Shown piece after piece: positions 24,691 to 34,310 of a DNA stretch of 64,000 bases; within the stretch, counting starts at the first letter, position 1, and the number at the start of each line of letters is the position of its first letter. This stretch comes from Sphingomonadales bacterium. GTDB taxonomy: Bacteria; Bacteroidota; Bacteroidia; Flavobacteriales_D; Crocinitomicaceae. The position numbers were made by a program, and so were the translations under genes. Under the pieces are notes generated by a model. That model saw only the letters and a program-made list of their open reading frames with translations. It did no database searches and was not told the DNA's origin. The stretch covers positions 62,001 through 126,000 of the forward strand of contig VHBC01000004.1 in NCBI GenBank assembly GCA_016872115.1, in the 5' to 3' direction.

Positions 24691-27027
24691 CTATTTATCA
24701 AGTACAAAGAAACTCTGGAGCGTTTTTTCAAGTCCTGGAATATAAAGCCTATAAAAATAAGTACCTTCCGTAAATAACGCGCCATTCCAGTCGTTCTGAT
24801 AATCCTCAGATTCAAAAATGAGCTGCCCCCAACGGTTTAAAATCTGAATTTGTGCATTTGAATAAAAGTCGAGGTAGTTAAAAAATAGGACATCATTGAT
24901 TCCGTCATTATTGGGCGTGACCACATTGATATTTTCAATCGTTGCGGGAACCACATTCAGCACCTCGCAAATGCTGTCCGTGCAGCCGTAGCCGTCGGTA
25001 ATTTCAAGGCAATAGGTGTATGATCCCGGAACATCATAGGTAACTGAAAAGTTAGAATCAGAGATCCAAGTGCTATCCGTACTTGTCCAAATGCTGAGAA
25101 ATGCATTACTCACCAAGCTTGAGGAAGAATTACTAACGTCACTAGAATTACCAACAATGAGGGGGTTCGGACTAAATGTGATGCCCGCAGTAGGATTGGG
25201 TACAATGGTCACGCTAGCTGCTACTGTATCAGAAATACAACCTTGCCTTTCGGCAAAAAAATAATACGTTGAGGTGAGTAAAGAATCGGTAGAATTGTTC
25301 AGCTCAACGCTGACATCGCCAAAACCTTGTAACCCTTGATTAAAAAATTGTGTCACACCGTCTGAGATACAGGGTGTATTGAGAATTTGAATAGATTGTG
25401 CGTTGCATAAGATGCTATCGTATATCAGGTTAGGTTCTATTGCAGCAATCAGGGGTTTAGTCGCAGGCTGTAGACCCGTAATGACCGTACCACACGCATC
25501 TATAATAACAGGCGGTGGAATTGCCAATGAGGTATAGTTTGAATCACAGTATACAGGGCAATTAGGAATATCCAAAGAAAATACATAATTGCTTGCTCCT
25601 GTATTGCAACCTGCATTTTGTCCGGCGGTTCCAATTGCCGATGTCCAAGGGTGCGAGAATGTATAAGGTGGAACGCCATAACGCGCATACGCTGTTGCAG
25701 ACACTTGGCATTTATTGGAGCAAATAGGTGTTTGGGCGGTGTACCATTCGTTGCCATACGATTCTGGGGTTCGACCATATACCACTACTTTAAACGGCCA
25801 GCTCGTGGTGAACGGATCGTAAAGGATGTAATTGGTATTGCAGCCCGGGCCATTAGCGTTACGACCCAGATGCATGCTGACCCAAAACTGGATCGGGTTA
25901 CAAGATTTCTGCAAGCAGCAAACAAGCGGGTTCATTAAATTGAAACTATCCAAATAGGCGGTGCCGGCGAGCCCTGCATTTGCTCCTGTCACTGTAAATG
26001 TTTGAGAGGCACCGCAAGAGGTACTAAAAAACATAGACCCCTGAGCCATTGTTGCTAGTGTGAAGGGATTAGCGTAAAAACTCGCATCTACATACACGCC
26101 TGTCGGTGTTATGCCCGCAGGAATGGTAACTTGGATACTGTCTTCGTTGTAAGCGGGCATAAAGCAAGAAGGCATCTGGCCTCCATTCCAAGTACTTGGG
26201 ATGCCGGCAATAAGTGGATCAATGGTAATTGGGTAAACCCGAGCGGGGTCGTTTATCCAAGCATCTGGAATGCGCAAGCGTAGAAAATGCTCGGCTATTT
26301 CAATAGGAATAGCCAACATGTTTTGCGCTGCATCATAACAAATGATGTTGGTGAGCACGGCACGGTTGTGGCCATTTTCATCTACAATATAGTTTTTATC
26401 CGTAAGGCCAACTTGTTTTGTTATCTGCCATCCGCTGGGTAAAAATATTTGTTCTTCAATAACAACGTCACCTGTTTGTGCAGGCAGTGTTTCGAAAAGA
26501 CGGTAATGAAAACCGATTTTTCCATTGCTATATTCAATTTGTTGTTGCATTGGAAGACCGTCGTAGGCAATACGGCTAAAAACCGCGGTTTGTAAAATTG
26601 ATTTGTTGAGCGGTTGGCCATTGAGTATGGTTGTAGTGCCAATTTTTATGGTTTGTCCCGAAGAAAATTGCAGTCCAAAACTAGCATCGTTGTAAAGGAG
26701 CATCGGAAATACCTGTTGATCAAAAATGATGTACTTTTCTGTGGTTTTGAAAGAAAGATCGATCGGTTGCAAATAGCCATTCATATCAGTGAAATGCAGC
26801 GGCACGGAACTGAATTCGTATTTGGTTTGGCCGTCAGATCCTTTGTAGGCTTTGCTGAAAAGGGTGCGCTCTTCAGGGAGTTCAATCCAACTTGAAGTAC
26901 TGTGGACTTCGGTTGAATCAGGCTGTTTTACATTTGAAAGCGGGGAACAAAATTGCCAAGAATTGTTGCCGATATTTTGTCCAAAACTAATTGTCGATAG
27001 CAAACAAAAAAGTAATAGTCTGGTCAT
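24691..27027 (-). CDS. Secreted protein with gliding-motility-associated C-terminal domain (T9SS cargo)
   Basis: A 778-residue exported protein with a signal peptide (MTRLLLFCLLSTISFGQ). The middle has cysteine-containing repeats (ATAYARYGVPPYTF), a PKD-like segment (SVTYDVPGSYTYCLEITDGYG), and the C-terminus is the gliding-motility-associated (CHU-type, TIGR04131-like) domain: VVTPNNDGINDVLFF, IQILNRWGQLIFES, DWNGALFTEGTYFYRL. This type B sorting signal sends proteins out through T9SS, normally with a PorP/SprF-type partner such as the one at 53.5 kb. The passenger function is unknown. Confidence 0.88.
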   Translation of the reverse strand: MTRLLLFCLLSTISFGQNIGNNSWQFCSPLSNVKQPDSTEVHSTSSWIELPEERTLFSKAYKGSDGQTKYEFSSVPLHFTDMNGYLQPIDLSFKTTEKYIIFDQQVFPMLLYNDASFGLQFSSGQTIKIGTTTILNGQPLNKSILQTAVFSRIAYDGLPMQQQIEYSNGKIGFHYRLFETLPAQTGDVVIEEQIFLPSGWQITKQVGLTDKNYIVDENGHNRAVLTNIICYDAAQNMLAIPIEIAEHFLRLRIPDAWINDPARVYPITIDPLIAGIPSTWNGGQMPSCFMPAYNEDSIQVTIPAGITPTGVYVDASFYANPFTLATMAQGSMFFSTSCGASQTFTVTGANAGLAGTAYLDSFNLMNPLVCCLQKSCNPIQFWVSMHLGRNANGPGCNTNYILYDPFTTSWPFKVVVYGRTPESYGNEWYTAQTPICSNKCQVSATAYARYGVPPYTFSHPWTSAIGTAGQNAGCNTGASNYVFSLDIPNCPVYCDSNYTSLAIPPPVIIDACGTVITGLQPATKPLIAAIEPNLIYDSILCNAQSIQILNTPCISDGVTQFFNQGLQGFGDVSVELNNSTDSLLTSTYYFFAERQGCISDTVAASVTIVPNPTAGITFSPNPLIVGNSSDVSNSSSSLVSNAFLSIWTSTDSTWISDSNFSVTYDVPGSYTYCLEITDGYGCTDSICEVLNVVPATIENINVVTPNNDGINDVLFFNYLDFYSNAQIQILNRWGQLIFESEDYQNDWNGALFTEGTYFYRLYIPGLEKTLQSFFVLDK

Positions 27028-27085
27028 GGCTTTTGTTTTTCCATCCCAAACTACAAAACTTTACAAACATTTGCAAATCAAACTT

Positions 27086-28054
27086 TTATAAGTTTGTCTG
27101 ATAGTAAGAATAGGAGTTCAGATCATTGCCCGCCAAAAAAGGCTTATAGTTCATACGCTTCTTACCTTCCATCTGAATTTCCTTAATCAGGAGCGTGGTG
27201 CCTTCAGCGCAAGGAAACAAAATTCCATCTTTGTGCGCAATTGGACCTTCTTTACGCGCACATTTGAGCTCGCTCACACACGCATTAAAAAGTTTGAATT
27301 GAACCCAATTTTGTTTTTGTGCTGACCACAATTTGCACCAAGCCGCCGGATACGGGTCAAGTCCGCGCACAAAGTTGTGTAGTGCTTGGGCGTTTTGAGT
27401 CCAATCAAGTTGCGTATTGTCTTTGAATAATTTTGGAGCCAAAGCGCGTTTGCCTTCGATTGGCGTTTGGGGTAGCGGTGTCACTGCACCCAACGCTAGC
27501 GCATTACAAGTCTGAACGGTAAGTGCTGCACCTAATTCTTGCAGGGCATCGTGCAGTTCTCCAACCGTCATGTTCTCAGTAATATCGATTTGTGCCTGTT
27601 GTAAGATATGACCAGCGTCGATTTGTTCGTTGATTAAAAAGGTGCTTACGCCGGTGGTTCGATCGCCGTTGATGATTGCCCAATTGATCGGTGCAGCACC
27701 TCGATACGCCGGAAGCAAAGATGCATGAAGGTTAAACGTACCTAGTTTGGGAAGCTTCCAAACAATTTCAGGCAACATGCGAAAAGCGACAACTACAAAT
27801 ACATCTGCTTTAAATTCTTGGAGCGCAGCAACAAATGCTTCATCTTTTAATTTTTCTGGCTGCAGCAAAGGAAGACTATTTGCCAACGCGTATTGTTTTA
27901 CGGCGCTTTGTTGTAAGAGTTGGCCTCTTCCGGCTGGTTTGTCTTGAACCGTAACTACCCCAACAATTTGATGCGCGCTTTTATGGAGTTCATCCAAAAT
28001 GCGCACTGCAAAAGCGGGTGTGCCCATAAATACAATCCGGAGTGCATTACTCAT
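27086..28054 (-). CDS. fmt: Methionyl-tRNA formyltransferase
   Basis: A 322-residue enzyme that formylates initiator Met-tRNA with 10-formyl-THF. It has IVFMGTPAFAV at the N-terminus, the folate/catalytic motif NLHASLLPAYRGAAPINWAI with the catalytic His, and TTGVSTFLINEQIDAGHIL. The start is ATG at 28054 (SNALRIVFMG), overlapping the MATE stop in ATGA; a longer reading from 28186 lies inside the neighbouring gene. Confidence 0.94.
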   Translation of the reverse strand: MSNALRIVFMGTPAFAVRILDELHKSAHQIVGVVTVQDKPAGRGQLLQQSAVKQYALANSLPLLQPEKLKDEAFVAALQEFKADVFVVVAFRMLPEIVWKLPKLGTFNLHASLLPAYRGAAPINWAIINGDRTTGVSTFLINEQIDAGHILQQAQIDITENMTVGELHDALQELGAALTVQTCNALALGAVTPLPQTPIEGKRALAPKLFKDNTQLDWTQNAQALHNFVRGLDPYPAAWCKLWSAQKQNWVQFKLFNACVSELKCARKEGPIAHKDGILFPCAEGTTLLIKEIQMEGKKRMNYKPFLAGNDLNSYSYYQTNL

Positions 28055-29379
28055 ACTTGTTTGTTTTGCCAATTGGTGGTACGAAGATACGTAATGGAGA
28101 TGACACCTAAAACGCCGAAATAAATGTATTCTACGGTCCAAATCCAATAGATATCCAGGGCCCAAACCTTTATAAAAAGAAAGCAAAATATACTGTAAAC
28201 ACCTACAGTAAAAAATTCAATGAGCATGGAGTGCAGCGTATTGCCACTGCCGTGGATGGTCTGAAAATAAACCGAGATGAAACCGAATAACATAATCGAG
28301 AAAGCAATGAGGCGCAAAATATCGGCACTTTTTGCGACATAAGCCTCGGCAGGATTCACCATTCTGATCATGGCCTCAGGGTATAAAATAGCGCCATGAA
28401 AAGTACACAACATGAAAACCATCGTGAGCAATTGGATTTTGCGCTGAATGACGGGTATTAGCTCCATTTTTTGAGCGCCTAAATATTGAGAAATATAGGT
28501 TTTAGTCGTTCCCGCAAAACCCCAAATAGGAACAAACGCTAGAAAATAAATTGAGCGTATATTTTGTGAGACCGTTAAATCAAAGGTCCCTTTTTGTTCA
28601 AGCCATGTGAAGAAAAGTGTCCAGGTTGCAAGGGCCGAAAATCCTTGTAGCATAAGTGGGCTTCCAACACGCAACAATTCTTTTACAGAGCCCAAATCAA
28701 ATTTGAAAAATTTGAGTAGGTTGTATTTTTTTCTTTCTGCTGATAAAAGCAGAAAGCAGCACATACTCAGCATGCCAATAACGTCGGCAATTGTGGAGGC
28801 CATTGCGGCACCTTTGATACCGAGCTCTGGAAATCCAAATTCACCAAAAATGAGCAAATAGTCGAGCAGTGCATTGCTAGAGGCTGTCAGCAGCGCAGTG
28901 ACCAATACAACCCAAGACTTGCCTTCGGCCAAGAAAAAGGCTTGAATAGATAGCGTAATCATGGCAAAAAACAGTGCAAAACTGCGTTGTTCGATATAAA
29001 TACCTTGAAGGTGCGCAATTTCTTTTTGTGCTGAATAGGTGCGTATGGTTTCTGGCATCAAAAAATAAAGCACAATGAATAACCCAAAGGCAAGACAAGC
29101 CAAAACCCAAAAGGTAGAGCCAAAAACCTGGCCAATTTTTTCGGGCTTATCTTGACCAATGCGCCGTGCGATGATGATCTGAGCGCCGTCTGCCATTCCG
29201 GCCAAACACATATAAAGGGTGACATACATCAGGCCTGCATTGCCTACAGCATCGAAAGCGTGCGTAGAGTAGCGCGCAATCATGGACGCGTCGGTAAGCA
29301 ATACGATGGATTGGATAAAACCCGTTACCATCATTGGCAATGCAACACTTAAAATTGTTTTGTAATTAAGTGCGAGCAT
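28051..29379 (-). CDS. MATE-family multidrug/Na+ efflux transporter
   Basis: A 442-residue membrane protein with about 12 hydrophobic helices in two related halves, as in the MATE family (VALPMMVTGFIQSIVLLTDASMIARY near residue 13, and a second half starting GSPLMLQGFSALATW near 225). It exports cationic drugs or metabolites, driven by Na+ or H+. Its ATG overlaps the stop of the RlmI-like gene (TAATG) and its stop overlaps the fmt start (ATGA), so the three are translationally coupled. Confidence 0.88.
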   Translation of the reverse strand: MLALNYKTILSVALPMMVTGFIQSIVLLTDASMIARYSTHAFDAVGNAGLMYVTLYMCLAGMADGAQIIIARRIGQDKPEKIGQVFGSTFWVLACLAFGLFIVLYFLMPETIRTYSAQKEIAHLQGIYIEQRSFALFFAMITLSIQAFFLAEGKSWVVLVTALLTASSNALLDYLLIFGEFGFPELGIKGAAMASTIADVIGMLSMCCFLLLSAERKKYNLLKFFKFDLGSVKELLRVGSPLMLQGFSALATWTLFFTWLEQKGTFDLTVSQNIRSIYFLAFVPIWGFAGTTKTYISQYLGAQKMELIPVIQRKIQLLTMVFMLCTFHGAILYPEAMIRMVNPAEAYVAKSADILRLIAFSIMLFGFISVYFQTIHGSGNTLHSMLIEFFTVGVYSIFCFLFIKVWALDIYWIWTVEYIYFGVLGVISITYLRTTNWQNKQV

Positions 29380-30554
29380 TAGTCTATGCGAATGACGAGC
29401 CCTTTTAAGTAGGCCCCTTCAGGATGAAAAGCTTGTATTGGGTGGTCTGCCGGTTGGTGTAATTGCTCTAAAATACGGCAAGAACGACCTGCTTCAATTG
29501 CCGCAGCAATTACGGTATTGGTGAATAGCTGCGTATCGACAACTTGCGAACAAGAAAAAGTAAAAATAAGACCTCCCGGCTTGATTTGTCTGATGGCATG
29601 GGCGTTCAGCCTTTTATAGCCTTGAATTGCTTGATGGCGTTTATCACGGTGTTTGGCAAAAGCCGGCGGATCGAGCACGATAATATCGTAGTCCTCTGCA
29701 AGATTTTTCATATAATCCATGGCGTCATCCACAATGGATGCGTGTCGGCCTTCGAATTTATTGAGGGAGATATTTGCATCGGTAAGCCCAATTGCTTTTT
29801 TTGAGCTATCCAAAGAATGAACGAGTGCTGCACCGTGTTGTAAGGCTTGAAGACTAAACCCACCAGAATAACAAAAGGTGTTAAGTACTTTTTTCCCTTT
29901 CGCATATTTTCCTAAAACTGCGCGGTTTTCACGCTGATCAATGAAGAAACCCGTTTTTTGGCCGTTGATCCAATCGATATTGTACTGCACACCATTTTCC
30001 AGGGCAATATGCGGAACGTCTACCTCACCAAAAAGATAAGCATCAGTGACTTCCTCTCTTTTTGGAAGGGTGTCTGAAGATTTATGATAAACAGCTTTGA
30101 GATCTGACCCTATTACTTTTTGAAGCGCAGCGGAAATGAGTTCGACTTGCCTGTACATGCCATACGAATGACATTGAATAACAGCTACGCCATTGTAAAA
30201 ATCGATAATAAGGCCTGGGAGTTGGTCGCCTTCGCCATGGCAAATCCTAAAAATGTTGTTGTTGTCATTTAGTAAGCCAATATTTAGGCGCAATTCATAG
30301 GCATTTGAAAGTCTTCGCTCAAAAAACGAAACATCGATTGTCTCGTAGTCAAAACTCAGCATCCGCACCGCTATGGTCGCATGTTGAAAATGCCCTATTC
30401 CAAGTATTTGTTGTTTTTTGGTGGTCAGACAAACGAGGTCTCCATCTTGAAGTTCGGTGGTGTCTGAAGCCAAAGCCCCGGAGAAGACCCATGGGTGTTT
30501 GCGTTGAATGGAATGCTCTTTACCTTTGGCGATGGTCAGTAGGGGATAAGACAT
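29379..30554 (-). CDS. Class I SAM-dependent rRNA methyltransferase (RlmI-like)
   Basis: A 391-residue methyltransferase of the RlmI type. An N-terminal PUA domain (KGKEHSIQRKHPWVFSGAL) is followed by an EEHEE-like linker (GDQLPGLIIDFYNGVAV) and a Rossmann methyltransferase domain with VLNTFCYSGGFSLQALQHGA and the catalytic-site DPPAFAK. Members methylate cytosine-5 in 23S rRNA; the exact site here is unproven. The ATG at 30554 is favoured over the TTG at 30560. A -7 box (TATTTTTG) ends 3 bases upstream, predicting a leaderless mRNA. Confidence 0.87.
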   Translation of the reverse strand: MSYPLLTIAKGKEHSIQRKHPWVFSGALASDTTELQDGDLVCLTTKKQQILGIGHFQHATIAVRMLSFDYETIDVSFFERRLSNAYELRLNIGLLNDNNNIFRICHGEGDQLPGLIIDFYNGVAVIQCHSYGMYRQVELISAALQKVIGSDLKAVYHKSSDTLPKREEVTDAYLFGEVDVPHIALENGVQYNIDWINGQKTGFFIDQRENRAVLGKYAKGKKVLNTFCYSGGFSLQALQHGAALVHSLDSSKKAIGLTDANISLNKFEGRHASIVDDAMDYMKNLAEDYDIIVLDPPAFAKHRDKRHQAIQGYKRLNAHAIRQIKPGGLIFTFSCSQVVDTQLFTNTVIAAAIEAGRSCRILEQLHQPADHPIQAFHPEGAYLKGLVIRID

Positions 30555-30557
30555 ATG

Positions 30558-30565
30558 CAAAAATA
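30558..30565 (-). promoter_or_regulatory. Candidate RlmI-like gene -7 element with start site at the ATG
   Basis: The minus strand reads TATTTTTG, then CAT and the ATG at 30554, a 3-base gap. No clear -33 TTTG. Confidence 0.35.
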
Positions 30566-30578
30566 GCCTGAAAATGCG

Positions 30579-30586
30579 TACATTTG
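30579..30586 (+). promoter_or_regulatory. Candidate -7 element for the 86-residue protein gene
   Basis: TACATTTG matches TAnnTTTG, 16 bases before the ATG at 30603. It is divergent from the element at 30558-30565. Confidence 0.35.
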
Positions 30587-30602
30587 TTAAAAATTAAATA
30601 CC

Positions 30603-30863
30603 ATGGCCAATAAGCGCATCCTCAAAAGAAACATCAACGAAATGGTTTTTGATGTGGTCGAAGAATGTTTTTTCTTTGAAATGACAGTACCTGGCAAAGC
30701 GGATCGTTCGGCAAAACTCATAGACGAAGCAGCAGATTTCCAAGACCAAATGTTGTCTAAAATGAATCAAGCCAAAGGCAAAGCTGAATTTCGCGCCATT
30801 GCCAACGAAGTAGAGGCGAAGGCCAATTATTTTGTGGACGCACTCAACGCGCTCAACAAATAA
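30603..30863 (+). CDS. Conserved small protein, 86 residues
   Basis: A highly charged, apparently all-helical cytoplasmic protein (ANKRILKRNINEMVFDVVEE at the N-terminus, then AAKLIDEAADFQ-like and KAEFRAIANEVEAKANYFV segments). I recall similar proteins throughout Bacteroidota without known function. No catalytic motif is visible. It lies 10 bases upstream of the SLC13 gene, suggesting cotranscription. Confidence 0.72.
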   Translation: MANKRILKRNINEMVFDVVEECFFFEMTVPGKADRSAKLIDEAADFQDQMLSKMNQAKGKAEFRAIANEVEAKANYFVDALNALNK

Positions 30864-30873
30864 TTTTTTCCCA

Positions 30874-32184
30874 ATGTGGGGCTTGGATAACAATCAACTA
30901 CTCGCTATTCTATTGGCGGGTCTCATGATTGTTCTCTGGATTTCTGAATGGATTCCTGTTTACCTCACGGCGCTTTTACCGCTCCTACTCGCAGTTCCTT
31001 TTGGTTTACTTGAGCCACAAGACCTCGCCAAATGCTACGGCGACTCCAATATTTTCTTGTTTTTTGGTGGCTTTGTGATGGCGCTCGCTCTAGAAAAGTG
31101 GGGCGTTCATGAACAAATTGCCCGCCGTATCATTGGTATTGTAGGTGATAAAAAATCCAATATTTTGTTGGGCTTTATTCTCAGCACTGGCCTGATTTCC
31201 ATGTGGATTTCCAATACGGCAACTGCCCTTATGATGCTGCCCATGGCAATGGCCGTTGTTGAGGCAATGCCGCCTGCACACCGGCAGTCTAGATTTAGTG
31301 TCTTTTTGATGTTATCCATTGCATATGCAGCCAATATTGGAGGCGTAGGCACACTCATTGGCTCACCCCCAAATACACAAATGGCCAGTATTCTAGCCGA
31401 AAATTTCAATATTGAAGTGAGTTTTATGGACTGGATGAAAATAGGCTTACCCCTTTCCCTTGTTTTACTCTTTCTAATGTTTCTCATTTTCAACTATTTT
31501 TTAGGAGCAGAGCGCAAAGATGTACACGATTTACATTTTCATACCACACCGTGGACTACCACCCAAAAGCGCGTGCTTTGGATTTTTTCTGGGGTCGCCT
31601 TTTTATGGATTTTTCGCGAGTTATTTGAACAGCAGTTTGGATGGAAGTACCGCGATGAAAACGCGGCTATACTAGGAGCACTCGCGATGTTCTTAGTGCC
31701 TACCGAGAAAAGAAAGTCGCAAAAAATATTAAAATGGTCTGATACAGAAAAACTACCTTGGGGAATATTACTTTTGTTTGGTGGTGGCTTGGCTTTAGCA
31801 GCTGTTCTAGAGCAAAATGGAATTTTAGAATTGCTCTCCCAAGGATTTAAGCACTTTGATGAAATCAGCGTTTTTTTGGCGCTTATTTGCTTAACCGGTA
31901 TGGCTATTTTTATATCTGAGGTTTTGTCTAATTTGGCTATGGTTACACTTTTCATTCCTGTGGTGGGCGTTTTCGCTCAGCAAACCGGATTGCCCCTTTT
32001 GCCGCTCGCGATGTCACTCACACTCGGCGCAAGCTTGGCTTTTATGATGCCAGTAGGGACACCTCCAAATGCCATTGTTTTTGGTTCTGGCTATCTCAAA
32101 ATCAAACAGATGATTCGCTTTGGTTTCTTGCTTAACATTTTAAGCTTGGTGCTGATCTGCCTTTTTGTGATTTTGTTTTTTTAA
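30874..32184 (+). CDS. SLC13 (DASS) family anion/dicarboxylate transporter
   Basis: A 436-residue membrane protein with the two pseudo-repeats of the DASS/ArsB-like fold. Signatures are MWISNTATALMMLPMAM, GVGTLIGSPPNTQMA, SEVLSNLAMVTLFIP and LAFMMPVGTPPNAIVFGSGYL, the last being the SLC13 family fingerprint. It would couple uptake of dicarboxylate, sulfate or similar anions to Na+. The start is ATG at 30874 just before the first helix; an earlier in-frame ATG at 30832 lies inside the previous gene. Confidence 0.9.
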   Translation: MWGLDNNQLLAILLAGLMIVLWISEWIPVYLTALLPLLLAVPFGLLEPQDLAKCYGDSNIFLFFGGFVMALALEKWGVHEQIARRIIGIVGDKKSNILLGFILSTGLISMWISNTATALMMLPMAMAVVEAMPPAHRQSRFSVFLMLSIAYAANIGGVGTLIGSPPNTQMASILAENFNIEVSFMDWMKIGLPLSLVLLFLMFLIFNYFLGAERKDVHDLHFHTTPWTTTQKRVLWIFSGVAFLWIFRELFEQQFGWKYRDENAAILGALAMFLVPTEKRKSQKILKWSDTEKLPWGILLLFGGGLALAAVLEQNGILELLSQGFKHFDEISVFLALICLTGMAIFISEVLSNLAMVTLFIPVVGVFAQQTGLPLLPLAMSLTLGASLAFMMPVGTPPNAIVFGSGYLKIKQMIRFGFLLNILSLVLICLFVILFF

Positions 32185-32224
32185 TTGAAACAGAATTGCT
32201 ATTTTTCATGTCTAAACCACAATT

Positions 32225-33991
32225 ATGCTAACTATAGATCGCTTGTTTGATGTCCCTAGACATCAACTAAAGAATTATCCAAATGCCAATATGTTTGTCA
32301 CCAAAACAAACGGTATTTGGGTTCCGTTGTCAACCGCAGATTTTCTCGAGGCAGCCATGAATGTTTCAAGAGGCCTTGTTTCAATGGGTGTTCAGGCTGG
32401 TGACCGCATTGCAGTAGCCAGCTCAAATCGATTCGAGTGGAATATCCTCGATATCGCCGTTCAGCAAGTCGGTGCCATTTTAGTACCTCTTTATCCCAAT
32501 ATCTCAGAATCAGATTATCGTTTTATCCTCAACGATGCTGGAGTTGAAATTTGCGTGGTTTCTAACCAAGAACTAGTGGATAAAATCTCTGCAGTTCGGG
32601 CTGATGTACCAAGTCTCAAACATTTGTTCTCTTTTGATCACTTGGATAATTGCACGCATTGGTCTTCAATTGAAGCCGCTAAAGGACAAACAGAAATTGA
32701 AGCCGTCGAGCAGCGCATGCGAGCGGTAAAAACGGCTGATCTCGTCACGATTATCTATACTTCCGGAACCACCGGAAATCCAAAAGGCGTTATGCTATCG
32801 CATGCGAACATATTGTCTAATGTAGCCGCATGTATTGATCCAATTCCGGCAGATAAAAATGCAAAAGTGCTCAGCTTCTTACCGGTTTGTCATATTTACG
32901 AGCGCATGTTGCATTACTTGTATATGTATATCGGCTGCTCGATACATTTTGCTGAATCAATGGACACCATCGGTGACAACATCCGAGAGGTAAAGCCCGA
33001 TGTTTTTTCTGCTGTACCGCGCCTTATTGAAAAAGTATTCGATAAAATTATGGCAAAAGGTGAAGACCTCACTGGCATCAAACGCGCCTTGTTTTTCTGG
33101 GCGGTTGGTATTGCAGAACAATATGACGTCATCGGCAAATCCGCTTGGTATAAGGTAAAATTAGCTATTGCACGCAAACTCATCTTTTCCAAGTGGCAAG
33201 AGGCTTTGGGCGGTAATGTAAAAGCAATTGCTTCTGGATCTGCTGCCTTACAACCTCGCCTTGCACGCATCTTTTTGGCTGCAGATATTCCAATTTTGGA
33301 AGGGTACGGGCTTACCGAAACCTCTCCTGTAGTTTCTGTTAACAATTTCAATACAGGAATCCGAATAGGTTGTGTTGGTGCGCTTGTTGAAGGGGTACAA
33401 GTGAAGATCGCGCCTGATGGTGAAATTTTAGTCAAAGGACCCAACGTCATGATGGGTTACTACAAAAACGAAACTGCCACCAAAGAAGTATTCGATGCCG
33501 ATGGTTGGTTTTGCACCGGAGATATCGGTACGTTTCAAGAAGATAAGTTTCTCAAAATCACCGACCGTAAAAAAGAAATATTTAAAACCTCCGGAGGTAA
33601 ATACATCGTTCCACAAGCCATGGAGAATAGACTCAAGCAGTCTCGTTTCATCGAGCAGGCTATGGTCATTGGCGAAGGTGAGAAATTCCCAGCCGTCTTT
33701 ATTGTTCCTAACTTCGCATATGTGCGTGAGTGGGCAGAGCGCCATCAGCTGAATTTTGAAGGTCTATCAAATGAAGAAGTCATTGCGAATGCACAATTAG
33801 TGGATAGAATTCAAAAGGAGATCACCGAAATCAATCTTGAATATGGGTCATGGGAACAACTCAAAAAAATTAAACTCTTGCCACAGGAATTTAGCATTGA
33901 AGGTGGTGAACTCACACCAACACTCAAGTTCAAGCGCAAAAAAATACTTGAAAAATACCAAAACCAATACCAAGAGATTTACGCTTCGTAG
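32225..33991 (+). CDS. fadD: Long-chain acyl-CoA synthetase (AMP-forming)
   Basis: A 588-residue ANL-superfamily enzyme that activates fatty acids to acyl-CoA. Motifs are the P-loop TIIYTSGTTGNPKGVMLSH, EGYGLTETSPVV, the FCTGDIG Asp and LKITDRKKEIFKTSGGKYIVP. Length and C-terminus (LTPTLKFKRKKILEKY) are those of the long-chain type common in Bacteroidota. The symbol is assigned by general similarity only; several paralogues usually exist. A strong terminator lies just downstream. Confidence 0.9.
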   Translation: MLTIDRLFDVPRHQLKNYPNANMFVTKTNGIWVPLSTADFLEAAMNVSRGLVSMGVQAGDRIAVASSNRFEWNILDIAVQQVGAILVPLYPNISESDYRFILNDAGVEICVVSNQELVDKISAVRADVPSLKHLFSFDHLDNCTHWSSIEAAKGQTEIEAVEQRMRAVKTADLVTIIYTSGTTGNPKGVMLSHANILSNVAACIDPIPADKNAKVLSFLPVCHIYERMLHYLYMYIGCSIHFAESMDTIGDNIREVKPDVFSAVPRLIEKVFDKIMAKGEDLTGIKRALFFWAVGIAEQYDVIGKSAWYKVKLAIARKLIFSKWQEALGGNVKAIASGSAALQPRLARIFLAADIPILEGYGLTETSPVVSVNNFNTGIRIGCVGALVEGVQVKIAPDGEILVKGPNVMMGYYKNETATKEVFDADGWFCTGDIGTFQEDKFLKITDRKKEIFKTSGGKYIVPQAMENRLKQSRFIEQAMVIGEGEKFPAVFIVPNFAYVREWAERHQLNFEGLSNEEVIANAQLVDRIQKEITEINLEYGSWEQLKKIKLLPQEFSIEGGELTPTLKFKRKKILEKYQNQYQEIYAS

Positions 33992-34016
33992 TGAGGTCTA
34001 GAAAAAAGATAACAAT

Positions 34017-34043
34017 AAAAAAGCCGGCAATGCCGGCTTTTTT
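34017..34043. terminator. Bidirectional intrinsic terminator
   Basis: A perfect stem (GCCGGC 34023-34028 with GCCGGC 34032-34037, loop AAT) flanked by A-run and T-run. It serves the acyl-CoA synthetase gene on the plus strand and the small Cys-rich gene on the minus strand. Confidence 0.88.
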
Positions 34044-34066
34044 GTTGTTACAAGAATTGTAAAGAA

Positions 34067-34285
34067 TTAGTGTTTCTCACCTGAGCAAGACTTTTGAGTC
34101 GTGCTAGAAGAAGAACAAGATTTTTGCTGGCTATTGGCCGAGCAGCAGCTTGAACTTTTCTTTTTCTTTTTGCGCTTGTCGTCATCTTTTTTAACGATTT
34201 GCGTTCCGTTTACAGCTGCGTAAGCTGTGCTTGCCATAGAACCAACGAAAGTGGTAAGGGCGATTGCTACTAATACTTTTTTCAT
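34067..34285 (-). CDS. Small exported Lys/Ser/Cys-rich protein
   Basis: A 72-residue protein. Residues 1-23 are a classical signal peptide (MKKVLVAIALTTFVGSMAST, cut after AYA). The mature ~49 residues consist of a Lys/Asp run (KKDDDKRKKKKKSSS) and a tail with five Cys spaced among Ser, Gln, Thr and Lys (SCCSA, KSCSSS, KSCSG). No hit is recognised. Cysteines in such a tail could bind metal or form disulfides; that is inference. Ends before a strong terminator, and the next gene (psd) lies 25 bases upstream, so it may be cotranscribed or have its own promoter. Confidence 0.65.
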   Translation of the reverse strand: MKKVLVAIALTTFVGSMASTAYAAVNGTQIVKKDDDKRKKKKKSSSCCSANSQQKSCSSSSTTQKSCSGEKH

Positions 34286-34310
34286 GGTGTTTTTTTTATA
34301 AAGTTACAAA

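Noticed and set aside
31107-31493. Long minus-strand frame opposite the SLC13 transporter
   Set aside because: It is the shadow of a hydrophobic coding region; no family features and wrong codon pattern.
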